The notes under the pieces: generated by a model
What the model was told of the DNA's origin: nothing
Seen by the model: only the letters and a program-made list of their open reading frames with translations
Databases searched by the model: none
Shown here: piece after piece, positions 53,352 through 63,189 of the stretch
Numbering within the stretch: the stretch's first letter is position 1
How the letters are laid out: the number at the start of each line of letters is the position of its first letter
Position numbers and translations under genes: made by a program
Source of the DNA: Leptospira_A soteropolitanensis
Lineage (GTDB): Bacteria; Spirochaetota; Leptospiria; Leptospirales; Leptospiraceae
Assembly (NCBI RefSeq): GCF_026151335.1
Contig: NZ_JAMQPP010000001.1
DNA: 64,000 nt
Reading direction: 5' to 3' (one strand)

Positions 53352-54656
53352 CTAATCAATAATCCCTAATCGTTTGAAGATCAGTGGGATTCTTTCCAGA
53401 TAAGGTTTGATTTGGAAAATTTCATCCAGGTCACTATCTTTGAGGATGGCTGAACATCTTGGATCTTGTTTTAAAAGATCACGAAGATTTTTGGATTGGT
53501 CTGCCCAAACTGCCATTGCATTTTCTTGAACGATTAAATAGGCATCTTCACGAGTGATTCCACCTTTTTCGATCAACCATAACAACACTTTTTGAGAAAA
53601 GATAAGTCCGCGAGTTACGTTTAATGTACGTTCAGTGGCATCGGGATATACATGAAGGCCTTTTAAGACAAAGTTCATTTTTTCCAAAATGTAATCGAGA
53701 GCGATGGTGGAATCTGGAAGGACAATTCGTTCGGCAGATGAATGAGAAATATCTCTTTCATGCCAAAGACCCACATTTTGTAACCCAACGTTTACATTAG
53801 AACGAATCACTCGTGAGATCCCAGATATCCTTTCACATACTACAGGATTTCTTTTGTGAGGCATTGCTGAAGAACCTTTTTGGCCTTTAGCAAACGGTTC
53901 TTCAACTTCGCGGCCTTCCGTTTTTTGTAAAAGACGAATTTCTGTTGCCATGCGGTCCAAACTAGCAGCCACCACACCGAGTACTGACATATAAAAAGCA
54001 TGACGGTCACGAGAAATCACTTGTGTTGCAATCGGGTCTACAGTTAATCCAAGTTTGGTTAAAACATATTCTTCAATTTCTAAATCGATATTGGAATAAG
54101 TTCCCACGGCCCCAGACAGTTTACCAACAGCAACTTGTGCACGTGCGTCTTTCATTCGTTCTAAGTTACGAGTCATCTCTGCATAGAAGAGAGCAAATTT
54201 AAGACCAAGAGTCATTGGTTCTGCATGAATTCCATGCGAACGTCCAATACAAGGAAGGTCTTTGTACTCTTTTGCTTTTTGTTTAGTCGTTTCTAAAAGG
54301 GTTTCGGTTCTTTGGATGAGAAGGTCCATCGCTTGGACCATTTGTACACAAAGTGCAGTGTCACCAACGTCGCTTGAAGTGAGTCCGAAGTGAACATGTC
54401 GGCCGGCTGGTCCTATATAAGAATTTAAGTTTGTTAAATAGGCGATGACGTCATGATGTACCTTCGATTCTATTTCTAGAATTTCATCTACATTGAATTT
54501 TGCCTTTTGTTTGATGGTTTCTAGGTCCTCTTTGGGGACTTCTCCACGGTTGGCACGGGCTTCGCAGGCATAGATTTCAATATCTGTCCAAATTTTAAAT
54601 TTGTTCTCTAATTCCCAGATGGCAGAAATCTCTGGATGGCTATAACGATCGATCAT
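53352..54656 (-). CDS. purB: Adenylosuccinate lyase
   Basis: 434 residues. It acts twice in purine synthesis (SAICAR to AICAR, adenylosuccinate to AMP). The fumarase/aspartase superfamily signature SSAMPHKRNPVVCERISG is near 260-277, with the catalytic-loop serine in the same segment, and TSSDVGDTALCVQM and GRSHGIHAEPMTLG are the other two conserved blocks. Length matches the short bacterial PurB. It is a single gene, ending at two hairpins. Confidence 0.96.
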   Translation of the reverse strand: MIDRYSHPEISAIWELENKFKIWTDIEIYACEARANRGEVPKEDLETIKQKAKFNVDEILEIESKVHHDVIAYLTNLNSYIGPAGRHVHFGLTSSDVGDTALCVQMVQAMDLLIQRTETLLETTKQKAKEYKDLPCIGRSHGIHAEPMTLGLKFALFYAEMTRNLERMKDARAQVAVGKLSGAVGTYSNIDLEIEEYVLTKLGLTVDPIATQVISRDRHAFYMSVLGVVAASLDRMATEIRLLQKTEGREVEEPFAKGQKGSSAMPHKRNPVVCERISGISRVIRSNVNVGLQNVGLWHERDISHSSAERIVLPDSTIALDYILEKMNFVLKGLHVYPDATERTLNVTRGLIFSQKVLLWLIEKGGITREDAYLIVQENAMAVWADQSKNLRDLLKQDPRCSAILKDSDLDEIFQIKPYLERIPLIFKRLGIID

Positions 54657-54764
54657 AAGGGCAGTCTTTCATTAGAAACTTCTCTTTCAACTGGGAATTT
54701 TACGATTGCCGAACGATGTTCGAAATTCAAGTTTAGAATCTAGTAATAAATCCTAGGGGGGCAT

Positions 54765-55532
54765 ATGTCCAAAGAATTCGAAGGAAAAGTAGCACTGGTA
54801 ACGGGAGCTGCCTCTCCCATTGGTTTGGGAAGAGCAATCGCAAACCGAATCGCATCGCATGGTGCAAGTTTGGTGCTTGTTGATTTGAATCAGGAAAAAA
54901 TTGAAGAAGCTGCAAGAGAAGTAGAAGCAAAATTTGGTGTGAAGGCAATTGGTGTTGCTTGTAACGTAACAAAGCCAGAAGACTGTGATGCTGCCATCAG
55001 CAAAACAAAAGATGCTTTCGGTAAATTGGATTTTCTTGTGAACAATGCAGGAGTTTTGAAAGACAACCTTCTCATTCGTATGTCTGAACAAGAATATGAC
55101 TTTGTAATGGATGTTAACTGTAAGGGAGTTTTCCTTATGACTAAATCCGCAAGTAAACTCATTCTAAAATCTGATTCTGGTCGGATCGTAAACATTTCCT
55201 CAGTTTCTGGATTAACAGGGCAACCAGGCCAAGCAAACTACTCTACTTCCAAAGCAGGAGTGATTGCTCTAACAAAAGTCTCTGCTCGTGAATTTTCTGG
55301 AAGAAACGTTCTAGTGAATGCAGTTTGCCCAGGTTATGTTCAAACAGAAATGACGGGAACTCTTTCTAAAGAAGTACAAGAAAAGTTAACGGATCCGGCT
55401 GTGATCCCACTCAAACGTCCGGGAAAACAAGAAGAGATCGCATCTGCAGTAAAGTTTTTCTTAAGTAACGATGCATCTTACATCACTGGAACTTACCTCC
55501 GTGTAGATGGTGGTGCTGCTATCGGGATGTAG
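54765..55532 (+). CDS. 3-oxoacyl-ACP reductase-like SDR (FabG-type)
   Basis: 255 residues. The cofactor motif is TGAASPIGLGRA near 14-25, two residues longer than the usual TGASRGIG, then NNAGVLKDNLLIRMSEQEYDFVMDVNCKGVF, NISSVSGLTGQPGQANYSTSKAG (catalytic Ser, Tyr, Lys) and the C-terminal GTYLRVDGGAAIGM. This pattern is very close to FabG of fatty-acid synthesis. The lack of other fab genes leaves open a specialised reductase. Its 3' end overlaps the M23 gene by 14 bases. Confidence 0.9.
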   Translation: MSKEFEGKVALVTGAASPIGLGRAIANRIASHGASLVLVDLNQEKIEEAAREVEAKFGVKAIGVACNVTKPEDCDAAISKTKDAFGKLDFLVNNAGVLKDNLLIRMSEQEYDFVMDVNCKGVFLMTKSASKLILKSDSGRIVNISSVSGLTGQPGQANYSTSKAGVIALTKVSAREFSGRNVLVNAVCPGYVQTEMTGTLSKEVQEKLTDPAVIPLKRPGKQEEIASAVKFFLSNDASYITGTYLRVDGGAAIGM

Positions 55533-57483
55533 ATTTTTTATCCTTTGCCTTGGGTGCGATTGCGATTGGTTTAGCCGCCTTTTGCACCTTAGGCGAAGAT
55601 GGTTTTGTTTTAGTTTCTTTAGAATTCTTTTTATCTTTTCCCAAATCTACGTTTTGATTTTCGTTAGGAAGTTTTTTCTTTTCTTCCGGAACAGGTGGAG
55701 CCTGTATTTCGTAATCATAACGAACTGTCGAACTCCAATTTCCAGCAAAATCTCGCACACTCGCAAGCACAGTATGTTTCCCTGGTTCATATAAAATTTC
55801 TGGTTCAAAGATTTCAAGTCGACCGTCTTTAGGAAAAAATTCCGCTTTGCCTGGAATTCCATCCACTGTGATGTCAAACCCGTCAGGCATAATTCCCGAT
55901 CCAACATCAACTGCTTTTAGATACAAAGCAAAATCTTCTCTAGGATAAACGGTTTTACTCATCAACTCGTGTAAGTAGATTGTAGGAGGAGTTTGGTCTG
56001 AAAGAACCACAAACATTCCTGTCTTGCGTAATCTTACTTTGAAAAACTGGCCCCAAGAACTAAAAGAAGAACCATTGATTTTTTTAACATTTCCATCTGG
56101 TAAAACTTCATATAGGTCAGCTGAGTTAATATCTTTCGATTTTGGTACCTTTACATAAAGGTCATAACCTAAATTAAAATCCTTAAAATCAGGACCAATT
56201 TTATATACACTGGAAAGTTGGTTGAGCCCTTGTGTTTTGATTTGTATTTGTTCTTGGGCTTCAATTTCAAAAAATGCTTTGGAATACACAGCATTTACTG
56301 GAAAAAATAATTCCACTTTTGTATCTTTCGATTTGAAAGTCGTATAACGATCATAGTACACATTGTATTTCCATTCTTTAGTGACAATATGACTATAATC
56401 CCCTTGGTCTTTTAGAATATAAAAGGAAGCAAAAGACATCTGGCCACCCATACCAGTAGCTCGAATGGTAATCTCTTTTGGTTCACCCATTCTCATTTGT
56501 TCGCTATCGAGTAGGCCTTGTTCTCTTCCATTACTCCGCATTCCAAGAAGGTCATTCCCATCTCTTGTATGTAAATAATAGGAAAATGGGTTTCCATTAG
56601 GTTTACTTACAGAACTGTCATATAATAATACGTTTTTTCTTGTGTGTTCTTTTAGAATTTTCGATAGTTGGAAACCTTGTAAAACATTTTCACCAATTAA
56701 CATATCTAAGGTGAAAATACCAAGACGATTACTATTTGATTTTTGGTGGATTGCAATTTGTATTCCCACTTTTCCCTGTATAAAGAGAGTAGGTGACTCG
56801 GATAACTCAAATCGGTTTCCACCTGTTTCATAAAAAGGAATTTCAACGGTTTCATTTCGGCCGTTAATAAAAGTTCGTGGTGTTTGTGGCGTAATCCGAA
56901 GTGCATTGAATACAATAGGTTCTGCCACGTTGTATCCTAATCCATAATGTACGGGATTATAATATACGTTGTCTTTAAAAAGTTCAAAGTGAAGGTGAGG
57001 TGGCCCCACTCCTGTGTCACCAGAAAATGCTATTGTTTCGCCAGCTTCTACCTCAACTGGTTCAGGAAGTGCTATATCAAAATCGGTTCTATCTTTGTAT
57101 CTTTTTGCTTGTTTTGATTTTAAGATTTGTTTGATAACTTTTTGTGAAAATTTATGTAAATGACCGTACCGTGAAGTCATTCCATCATCGTGTTGGAGGA
57201 ATAACGCATAACCTATGCTAGTCCATCTTCTTTGTACTCGTGTGATTTTTCCTTTTGCGGCAGCAACGATAGGAATACCAATCCTGCCACCTGTAGAAAA
57301 ATCTTGGCCCATATGAAAATGACCTGTTCGAAATTCACCGAAGGTGCCGGTGATAGAATCATATCCTTTGACGGGCCAGACGTAGGGATTTTTTAAAACA
57401 AAACCTGGGGGAAAATCAGAGACAGATATTGCAGAAAGGGGAAAGAAAGAAAGTATAAGTACTAATACGAGAGAACGCAACAT
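55519..57483 (-). CDS. Secreted M23-family peptidase with large C-terminal region
   Basis: 654 residues. A signal peptide (LRSLVLVLILSFFPLSAIS) precedes a LytM-type domain with the zinc ligands H57 and D61 (HFHMGQD) and H163-L-H165 (GPPHLHFELF), plus YGHLHK near 106-111. M23 enzymes cut peptidoglycan cross-bridges or act as structural relatives. The following 400 residues are strand-rich, with one Ig-like block (LKAVDVGSGIMPDGFDITVDG), and the end is a Lys/Pro-rich tail of 60 residues. This layout suggests an envelope or division-linked hydrolase. Confidence 0.9.
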   Translation of the reverse strand: MLRSLVLVLILSFFPLSAISVSDFPPGFVLKNPYVWPVKGYDSITGTFGEFRTGHFHMGQDFSTGGRIGIPIVAAAKGKITRVQRRWTSIGYALFLQHDDGMTSRYGHLHKFSQKVIKQILKSKQAKRYKDRTDFDIALPEPVEVEAGETIAFSGDTGVGPPHLHFELFKDNVYYNPVHYGLGYNVAEPIVFNALRITPQTPRTFINGRNETVEIPFYETGGNRFELSESPTLFIQGKVGIQIAIHQKSNSNRLGIFTLDMLIGENVLQGFQLSKILKEHTRKNVLLYDSSVSKPNGNPFSYYLHTRDGNDLLGMRSNGREQGLLDSEQMRMGEPKEITIRATGMGGQMSFASFYILKDQGDYSHIVTKEWKYNVYYDRYTTFKSKDTKVELFFPVNAVYSKAFFEIEAQEQIQIKTQGLNQLSSVYKIGPDFKDFNLGYDLYVKVPKSKDINSADLYEVLPDGNVKKINGSSFSSWGQFFKVRLRKTGMFVVLSDQTPPTIYLHELMSKTVYPREDFALYLKAVDVGSGIMPDGFDITVDGIPGKAEFFPKDGRLEIFEPEILYEPGKHTVLASVRDFAGNWSSTVRYDYEIQAPPVPEEKKKLPNENQNVDLGKDKKNSKETKTKPSSPKVQKAAKPIAIAPKAKDKKSTSR

Positions 57484-57572
57484 CAGATTTCACTATATTT
57501 TTCGGCTATTATGGTGAAAAGACTTATAAGAATCGAGGGGCCATTCTCATTTTCCCCTCGTTCTGTAAAAAT

Positions 57573-58355
57573 TTATTTAAAAACGGGTCTACGTTTTTCC
57601 TTAAGGGCTGTCATTGCTTCGAGTAAATTATCAACAACACCTGGTTGTTCAAAGGATTTGATCGTGTCCTTTTTATACTGATCTAGGTGAGCTATCAGTG
57701 CACCATTCAAAGTATTTTTTGTAGCCCGGTAGGCAGCGGAAGGAACTTTCGACAGGGTCTCCAGTTTCTTTAATGCAAGTTTTCGAACCTCTTCGGGAGT
57801 TGGAGCCACTTCATCGATAAGACCAATTTTTTTGGCTTCGGCACCTTTGTAAGTGGTTCCTTCTAAACATACTTCTGCCCAATACCTTGGATCCACACAC
57901 ATTCGAATCCGATCGATAAAACTTCCAGGAAGCGGAAGACCCACATTGACTTCTGTAAAACCAATCCTTCCTTTTCCATCCAACATATATTTATAATCAG
58001 ATGCAACCGTGATGACCGCACCACCACCCATGGCATGACCGGTGACTTCGGTAATGAGAGGTTTATCAAATTTAACTAACTCACCGAATAAAATAACAAT
58101 GCCACCGACTTCATCGATGAGTTTGTCTCTACTGGTAGAAAGTAAGTTTTCTGCATCGAGTCCATTGCAAAAAAACTTAGGATTGTCTGTGGTTAAAATC
58201 ACACCACGTTTGAAATTGTCGGACTTGATTTCATTTAAAATTTCACCGAGATCTCTCATGTTTTGACCGGTGAGTGAATTTTGTTCGTTCATTTGAAAGC
58301 GAATGATTTCGCCTTTGCCGTTGGGAATATCGATGACTTCTCGTTTGTAGTTCAT
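57573..58355 (-). CDS. Enoyl-CoA hydratase/isomerase family protein
   Basis: 260 residues, crotonase fold. The oxyanion-hole segments are TTDNPKFFCNGLDAENLL and EVTGHAMGGGAVITVASDYKYM, and the second-domain segment is GRIGFTEVNVGLPLPGSF. The glutamate in TEVNVGL is in the place of one catalytic glutamate; the other usual position (E of the GGG-xxE segment) is not evident, so isomerase or hydrolase activity is possible. Leptospira grow on fatty acids, so a beta-oxidation role is plausible. An acyl-CoA dehydrogenase is at 62 kb. Confidence 0.85.
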   Translation of the reverse strand: MNYKREVIDIPNGKGEIIRFQMNEQNSLTGQNMRDLGEILNEIKSDNFKRGVILTTDNPKFFCNGLDAENLLSTSRDKLIDEVGGIVILFGELVKFDKPLITEVTGHAMGGGAVITVASDYKYMLDGKGRIGFTEVNVGLPLPGSFIDRIRMCVDPRYWAEVCLEGTTYKGAEAKKIGLIDEVAPTPEEVRKLALKKLETLSKVPSAAYRATKNTLNGALIAHLDQYKKDTIKSFEQPGVVDNLLEAMTALKEKRRPVFK

Positions 58356-58385
58356 TGGTTACTTCTTTTGTTTAATTTTTATCAA

Positions 58386-59342
58386 TTATGGTTGGGGTGG
58401 AGATTGCGTTGAATCAGAGTTAGACGAAGTATCTGTCGATTCTGAAGAAGGATTTGAAATTTCTGGTTCGCTGGGTGGATTGATTGGAAGTTCAATTTTA
58501 ACCTGGCTTAAAAGTGTAGGAGCTGGTGGAGGTTCTTTACCTGTTTCCTTAATAAACTTTTCCTTTTTTTCTTTTTTACGTTGTTCTTCTTTTTTCTGTT
58601 CTTCCATTTTTACATATTCTTCGAACTCGTTTGGCGCCATGAATACTAACATTTTTTCATCATCTGCTGCATGTTCAATAAAAGCACCCATGTGTCGACC
58701 AGCGATGAATACAACTTTTTCGTGATTTGAAAACAGTTTCATCACACGTTCGAAAACTTCTACTTCATCTTTTCCCAATTCGGGAACAACGCGAACATCA
58801 AAACAAATACGTTCAGACTGGATGGACTTTAAAAAATTAGGTGTGAATATTTTTTTGAATTCTGGAAAAACATATCGTTTGAGATTGGCACGGCATTGAA
58901 ACAATACACGTCCATGTCCTCTATCTACAACAACAAATGACATATTGTCTCTTGTTTTAGATGATTCGCTAAACTTATATTCTTCAATATGTGAGTGGAT
59001 TCGATCTAAGAGAGGTTGTTTGATTAATGGTTTAACCATATAATCTGTAAAACCAAGAGCTTTATGATTTGCTATGAAGTTGGTATCTTCTTTGGGAATC
59101 ATAGCCAATATAGGAATGTTATGAGTGATCACATCGCGGCGAAGTTCCAAAACAAATTCTAATTCTTTTTTGTCTTTAAAGGACAGACCCATTAATATGA
59201 TATCTGGATTAGAGGATTTCACATATTCTTGGACTGTTTGAGAAAACTTAGTGATAACAACTCGTTGGCGTAAACCAAGGAAGATATTTTCCAAATCCTG
59301 AGAGGAATTGGGATCGTTTTCAATCACCATGATGAAATGCAT
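58386..59342 (-). CDS. Pseudo-receiver protein with charged coiled-coil tail
   Basis: 318 residues. The first 120 form a response-regulator receiver-like domain (FIMVIENDPNSSQDLENIFLGL, then IPILAMIPKEDT, then GFTDYMVKPLIKQ). The phosphoacceptor aspartate is replaced by methionine (M51 in PDIILMGLS), while lysine 104 remains, so classical phosphorylation is unlikely. A middle alpha/beta domain of unknown type follows (FVVVDRGHGRVLFQCR), then a Lys/Glu-rich helix near 240-270 and a Pro/Ser tail. It lies 8 bases after the EAL gene and is probably co-transcribed. Confidence 0.85.
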   Translation of the reverse strand: MHFIMVIENDPNSSQDLENIFLGLRQRVVITKFSQTVQEYVKSSNPDIILMGLSFKDKKELEFVLELRRDVITHNIPILAMIPKEDTNFIANHKALGFTDYMVKPLIKQPLLDRIHSHIEEYKFSESSKTRDNMSFVVVDRGHGRVLFQCRANLKRYVFPEFKKIFTPNFLKSIQSERICFDVRVVPELGKDEVEVFERVMKLFSNHEKVVFIAGRHMGAFIEHAADDEKMLVFMAPNEFEEYVKMEEQKKEEQRKKEKKEKFIKETGKEPPPAPTLLSQVKIELPINPPSEPEISNPSSESTDTSSNSDSTQSPPQP

Positions 59343-59350
59343 AATGAATT

Positions 59351-60700
59351 TTAAATTAAACCTTCTTCGGAAGCAACCCGAAACAAATTCCCAACTTTCT
59401 TTTGTTTTTCTGACAAAATTTTATCTGTCAATACTTCTTTCACAACATCTTCATGGATTGAATGCAGAACTTCAAAATCCCTTTTATAATCCGATACGGT
59501 CATTTTTCCAAATAGAATGTTTGCTTGGAATTGGTAAATTTGGTGTTCCATAAGAAATCGTAAAGTATCAAAATCCTCAACAGCTTCAGCAGTAATCACA
59601 GCCTCCCTGTTATCAGCTAGACGTTTACAATAATCAATAAATGCCAAGTTATCCAAAAATTTAATTTGGTCCTCTTCCATTTTGAATTTAAAACTAATAG
59701 GATCTAGTTTAAATTCTTTGATCATAATTCCTAGATCTAAAACGATTTGGTGGGACTGACTTTTTACCCCAAAGTCGTCTGCCGCAAAACTCATTCCATG
59801 TGAATAGAATGCATGACATACATCTTTTAATGGAAAGTGCGAATCATCATAAGGTTTTTCTACGAGTTCGAATCGTATGTTTTCAGGAAGTAGGTCTTTA
59901 TTCTGGATGAGTTTTTTCAGTCGATCCACTCGGTCCATTTGCGAAAAAGTATCAATTAACGATTGAGGCGAAATATTGAATTTTAATAACCCTGGTGCCC
60001 CTTCACAAGCTATGATCAACTTTTCTAAAATCAAAAGTTCAATACGATTTATATCTTGGTCAGAAGGAATGTCATTGATCAAATCTTTATAACCGATATA
60101 GGCTCCACCACCTAGAAAAACTTCGCCGCCTTTCACAGAATAGGTTTTGTCTTTAGGGTTGAAGATGACAGTCGGTTGGATCATGGCTTCATGTACCGAT
60201 CCAGAAATATAAGTATTGGCTTTATTGTAATATGTCCAACTCCAACGAACTAGGTTATCGTTTAGATTTTTTTCTGATGATTTATAAAGTTCGTTATAAA
60301 TTTCCTCATCATCCGAGATGAAATTAGATTGAGTTCTAGAAACTCCAAAGTGAAAGGATGCAGTTTTATTCTGTAAACATTGTTGTTGGAATTTACCAAC
60401 TGCATTTTCAATATTTGGGAATCGTTCGATATCCCATTCAAAAAGGGGAGAGATCCCCATAATCAAAATGTTTTGTTTTTCAATATGGTGAAATCCAAAA
60501 GTAATATCTTCCAAATCCATACAGTTATAAAACTCAGTTCGAAGTAGATCCAAAAAATCAGTAAGTTCGATACCAGTAATGTTTTCAAAGCGAATGAGGA
60601 AAAGAGGTTTCCCTTGGTTTTCTTGGATGAAATGTTTTTTGAATACATCCAAATCTTTCATACCAAAATAATAGGGACCTGTTAAAAGTTGATTTTTCAA
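59351..60700 (-). CDS. EAL-domain protein (c-di-GMP phosphodiesterase or receptor)
   Basis: 449 residues from a TTG with AGG six bases upstream (an ATG lies at 60661). Residues 1-175 are an unknown domain, perhaps a degenerate GGDEF. The EAL domain has E193 (in KGGEVFLGG, so EVF rather than EAL), N242 (KFNISPQS), E278 (RFELVEKP), D308/D309 (AADDFGVKSQS), K331 (EFKLDPI) and E372 (AEAVEDFDTL). Most metal and catalytic residues are retained, so hydrolysis of c-di-GMP is possible despite the changed motif. A PilZ receptor is encoded at 17906. Confidence 0.85.
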   Translation of the reverse strand: MKNQLLTGPYYFGMKDLDVFKKHFIQENQGKPLFLIRFENITGIELTDFLDLLRTEFYNCMDLEDITFGFHHIEKQNILIMGISPLFEWDIERFPNIENAVGKFQQQCLQNKTASFHFGVSRTQSNFISDDEEIYNELYKSSEKNLNDNLVRWSWTYYNKANTYISGSVHEAMIQPTVIFNPKDKTYSVKGGEVFLGGGAYIGYKDLINDIPSDQDINRIELLILEKLIIACEGAPGLLKFNISPQSLIDTFSQMDRVDRLKKLIQNKDLLPENIRFELVEKPYDDSHFPLKDVCHAFYSHGMSFAADDFGVKSQSHQIVLDLGIMIKEFKLDPISFKFKMEEDQIKFLDNLAFIDYCKRLADNREAVITAEAVEDFDTLRFLMEHQIYQFQANILFGKMTVSDYKRDFEVLHSIHEDVVKEVLTDKILSEKQKKVGNLFRVASEEGLI

Positions 60701-60788
60701 ATGTAGCCTGCGTATATGATTTGATTCTCAAACGACTTCTTGTAAATTTATGAGAATTCAAAAGAAAAGGCAACAAGGATAGTAACTT

Positions 60789-61034
60789 ATGTTTAGTTTT
60801 ATTTGGTTTTTACTGATTGGTCTTGCAGCAGGTTGGCTTGCTGGTCGTATTTTGCGTGGAAAAGGATTTGGGCTGATTGCCAATTTAGTGATCGGTGTTG
60901 TCGGTTCCTTTTTAGGAGGAATTGTATTTGGCCTATTAGGTTTTCGATCTTATGGTCTGATTGCGGAATTGATTGTGGCAGTCGTAGGTGCCATTTTACT
61001 TATCTTCATTGCAGGTATGATCAAAAAAAGATAA
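60789..61034 (+). CDS. GlsB/YeaQ/YmgE-family small membrane protein
   Basis: 81 residues with three glycine-rich membrane helices (FIWFLLIGLAAGWLAGRILRGKGFGLIANLVIGVVGSFLGGIVFGLLG and LIAELIVAVVGAILLIFIAGMIKKR). This matches the transglycosylase-associated or stress-response family; its molecular role is unclear. A small gene between the EAL gene and yebC, ending at two hairpins. Confidence 0.88.
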   Translation: MFSFIWFLLIGLAAGWLAGRILRGKGFGLIANLVIGVVGSFLGGIVFGLLGFRSYGLIAELIVAVVGAILLIFIAGMIKKR

Positions 61035-61053
61035 ACCAAAAAACCGGTAACTT

Positions 61054-61078
61054 CGTAAGACAAAATATTTGTCTTACG
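61054..61078. repeat. Perfect 11-base hairpin behind the GlsB-like gene
   Basis: CGTAAGACAAA (61054-61064) pairs with TTTGTCTTACG (61068-61078) around a 3-base loop. Only a short T tract follows, so it is a transcript 3'-end structure or a weak terminator. Confidence 0.6.
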
Positions 61079-61096
61079 ATTTCAAACTTCACTTGA

Positions 61097-61129
61097 GACA
61101 GGGCGACATAATTTACCGTCCTGTCTTTT
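61097..61129. terminator. Convergent terminator between the GlsB-like gene and yebC
   Basis: GACAGG (61097-61102) pairs with CCTGTC (61120-61125), followed by TTTT. The loop contains CGACATAAT, the octamer also repeated at oriC. Confidence 0.65.
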
Positions 61130-61140
61130 CAGGGAAAAAT

Positions 61141-61884
61141 TTAATCTAGTTCGACACCTTCACCTAACTCAAAGTTGGAACTTACACCCTGCACGTCGTC
61201 ATTGGCTTCTAGGTTATCAATTAACTTCATCACCTTTTCTGCGGTTTCTTTGTCGTTTACTTCGACAGTTGTCATCGCAATGTATTTAATTTCTGATTCT
61301 TCCATATTTAGGCCCTTTGTAGAAAGGGCAGATTGGACAGCTTCATATTCTGCAGGAGCTGTAATTACAACATACATTCCGTCATTCACTTGGATGTCTT
61401 CGGCACCAGCACCGAGTGCCAAATCAAACAACGCTTCTTCAGAAATTTGGTCTGCTTTTAGGGTGATTTGTCCTTTTCTTTCAAAAAAACGAGAAACGGC
61501 ACCTGCATTGGCGAGGGAACCACCGAGTTTGGTTAGAATGCTTTTAATTTCAGGAGTTGTACGGGATTTTTTATCAGTAAGAACATCCACCATAATGGCA
61601 ACACCACCAGGTGCGTAACATTCGTACAGACACTCTTCGTAGACCATACCTTCGAGTCCACCCGTACCTTTTTTGATGGCACGTTCAATGTTGTCTTTAG
61701 GCATATTGGCGGCTTTTGCTTTCGTGACAGCTAAGCGTAATCTTGGGTTTCCTTCTTGGTCTCCACCACCTTCTTTCGCTGCTACGGAAATTTCTTTGGC
61801 AATCCTTGTAAAGATGGCGCCTCTTTTGGCATCAATGGCTCCCTTTTTTCTTCGAATCGTCGCCCATTTCGAGTGTCCTGACAT
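61141..61884 (-). CDS. yebC: YebC/PmpR-family regulator/translation factor
   Basis: 247 residues, normal length. MSGHSKWATIRRKKGAIDAKRGAIFTRIAKEI and GNPRLRLAVTKAKAANMPKDNIERAIKKG are the near-invariant N-terminal blocks. The family was described as transcriptional regulators; some members have since been shown to help ribosomes with polyproline stretches. It is a single gene. Confidence 0.97.
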   Translation of the reverse strand: MSGHSKWATIRRKKGAIDAKRGAIFTRIAKEISVAAKEGGGDQEGNPRLRLAVTKAKAANMPKDNIERAIKKGTGGLEGMVYEECLYECYAPGGVAIMVDVLTDKKSRTTPEIKSILTKLGGSLANAGAVSRFFERKGQITLKADQISEEALFDLALGAGAEDIQVNDGMYVVITAPAEYEAVQSALSTKGLNMEESEIKYIAMTTVEVNDKETAEKVMKLIDNLEANDDVQGVSSNFELGEGVELD

Positions 61885-62007
61885 TGTTTTCTCCCAAGGC
61901 TAGGATTTTTGATTCAAAAGATTTTTCAACAGATTTAAGTCGCCCTAGTTTCTTGACTCAGAGAGAAAATTCCAAAGTACTGTAAAAAAACATCTATAAG
62001 GCATACC

Positions 62008-63174
62008 ATGATCGACTTTTCTATCACCGATGAACAAAAAGCCCTACGCGACTTAGCGAAAGATTTCGCCAAAAATGAAATGATTCCCAAGGCGGAACAC
62101 CATGACCACACAGGTGAATATCCGAAAGAAATTTTAAAGAAAGCTTTTGATGTAGGTCTTATGAATATGCATATCCCCGTGGAATACGGTGGGTCTGGCC
62201 TCGGTGTTTTGGATGAACTGATTGCTTCGGAAGAGTTATTTTACGGATGTTCTGGAATGGCCACAGCCATCCTAGCAAACAACTTGGCACTTGCGCCTGT
62301 ATTGTTAGGTGCGGATGATTATGTGATGAAAAAATTCATCCAACCAATGACTGAAAATTTTACATTGGCTGCTTATGCAGTAACGGAGCCAGGAGCTGGT
62401 TCCGATGTGGCTGGAATTCGAACTACGGCAAAAAGAGTGGGTGACGAATACATCATCAACGGATCCAAAATGTGGATCACAAACGCAGGTCATGCAGATT
62501 GGTTTTTTGTTTTAGCAAAAACAGATCCAAATGCGGGTCACAAAGGTATGACAGGTTTCATCGTCGATGCCAAATCTCCAGGAATCATCGTTGGTAAAAA
62601 AGAAAAAAATATGGGACAACGTTGTTCCGACACTCGTGGTGTTACTTTTGAAGATGTAAAAGTTCCAAAAGAAAACATGATTGGAAAAGAAGGAGAAGGG
62701 TTCAAAATTGCGATGGGCGCTTTTGACCAAACTCGTCCTGCCGTGGCAATTGGAGCTGTCGGTGTGGCACGTGCGGCACTCGATCATTCTATCCGTTACG
62801 CAAACACTCGTAATGCGTTTGGGAAACCAATTTCTGTAAACCAAGGTGTTAGTTTTATGATCGCTGAAATGGCTCGTGACATCGAAGCAGGAAGACTCCT
62901 TTGTTGGCAATCAGCTTGGCTTATCGATAACAAATTCAGAAATACTTACCAAGCATCGATTGCAAAAGTATTTTGCGCTGATATGGCTATGCGTGTCACA
63001 ACGGATGCAGTACAAATCTTTGGTGGTTACGGATTCAACGAAGAATACCCAGTAGAAAAATTGATGCGTGATGCAAAAATCTTCCAAATCTACGAAGGAA
63101 CTTCACAAATCCAACGTGTGATCATTTCCAAATTTCTAAATGATGGTGTTGGGATCGAAACTCCCAACGCATAA
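62008..63174 (+). CDS. Acyl-CoA dehydrogenase (medium/short-chain type)
   Basis: 388 residues. FAD-binding and catalysis segments are YAVTEPGAGSDVAGIRTTAKRVGDEYIINGSKMWITNAGHADW and GGYGFNEEYPVEKLMRDAKIFQIYEGTSQIQR, in which E363 is the expected catalytic base. The length and glutamate position fit the medium/short-chain class. It would start beta-oxidation, consistent with fatty-acid-based metabolism in this genus. The electron-transfer flavoprotein genes are not in the window. Confidence 0.95.
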   Translation: MIDFSITDEQKALRDLAKDFAKNEMIPKAEHHDHTGEYPKEILKKAFDVGLMNMHIPVEYGGSGLGVLDELIASEELFYGCSGMATAILANNLALAPVLLGADDYVMKKFIQPMTENFTLAAYAVTEPGAGSDVAGIRTTAKRVGDEYIINGSKMWITNAGHADWFFVLAKTDPNAGHKGMTGFIVDAKSPGIIVGKKEKNMGQRCSDTRGVTFEDVKVPKENMIGKEGEGFKIAMGAFDQTRPAVAIGAVGVARAALDHSIRYANTRNAFGKPISVNQGVSFMIAEMARDIEAGRLLCWQSAWLIDNKFRNTYQASIAKVFCADMAMRVTTDAVQIFGGYGFNEEYPVEKLMRDAKIFQIYEGTSQIQRVIISKFLNDGVGIETPNA

Positions 63175-63189
63175 AGATTGGATTTAGAG

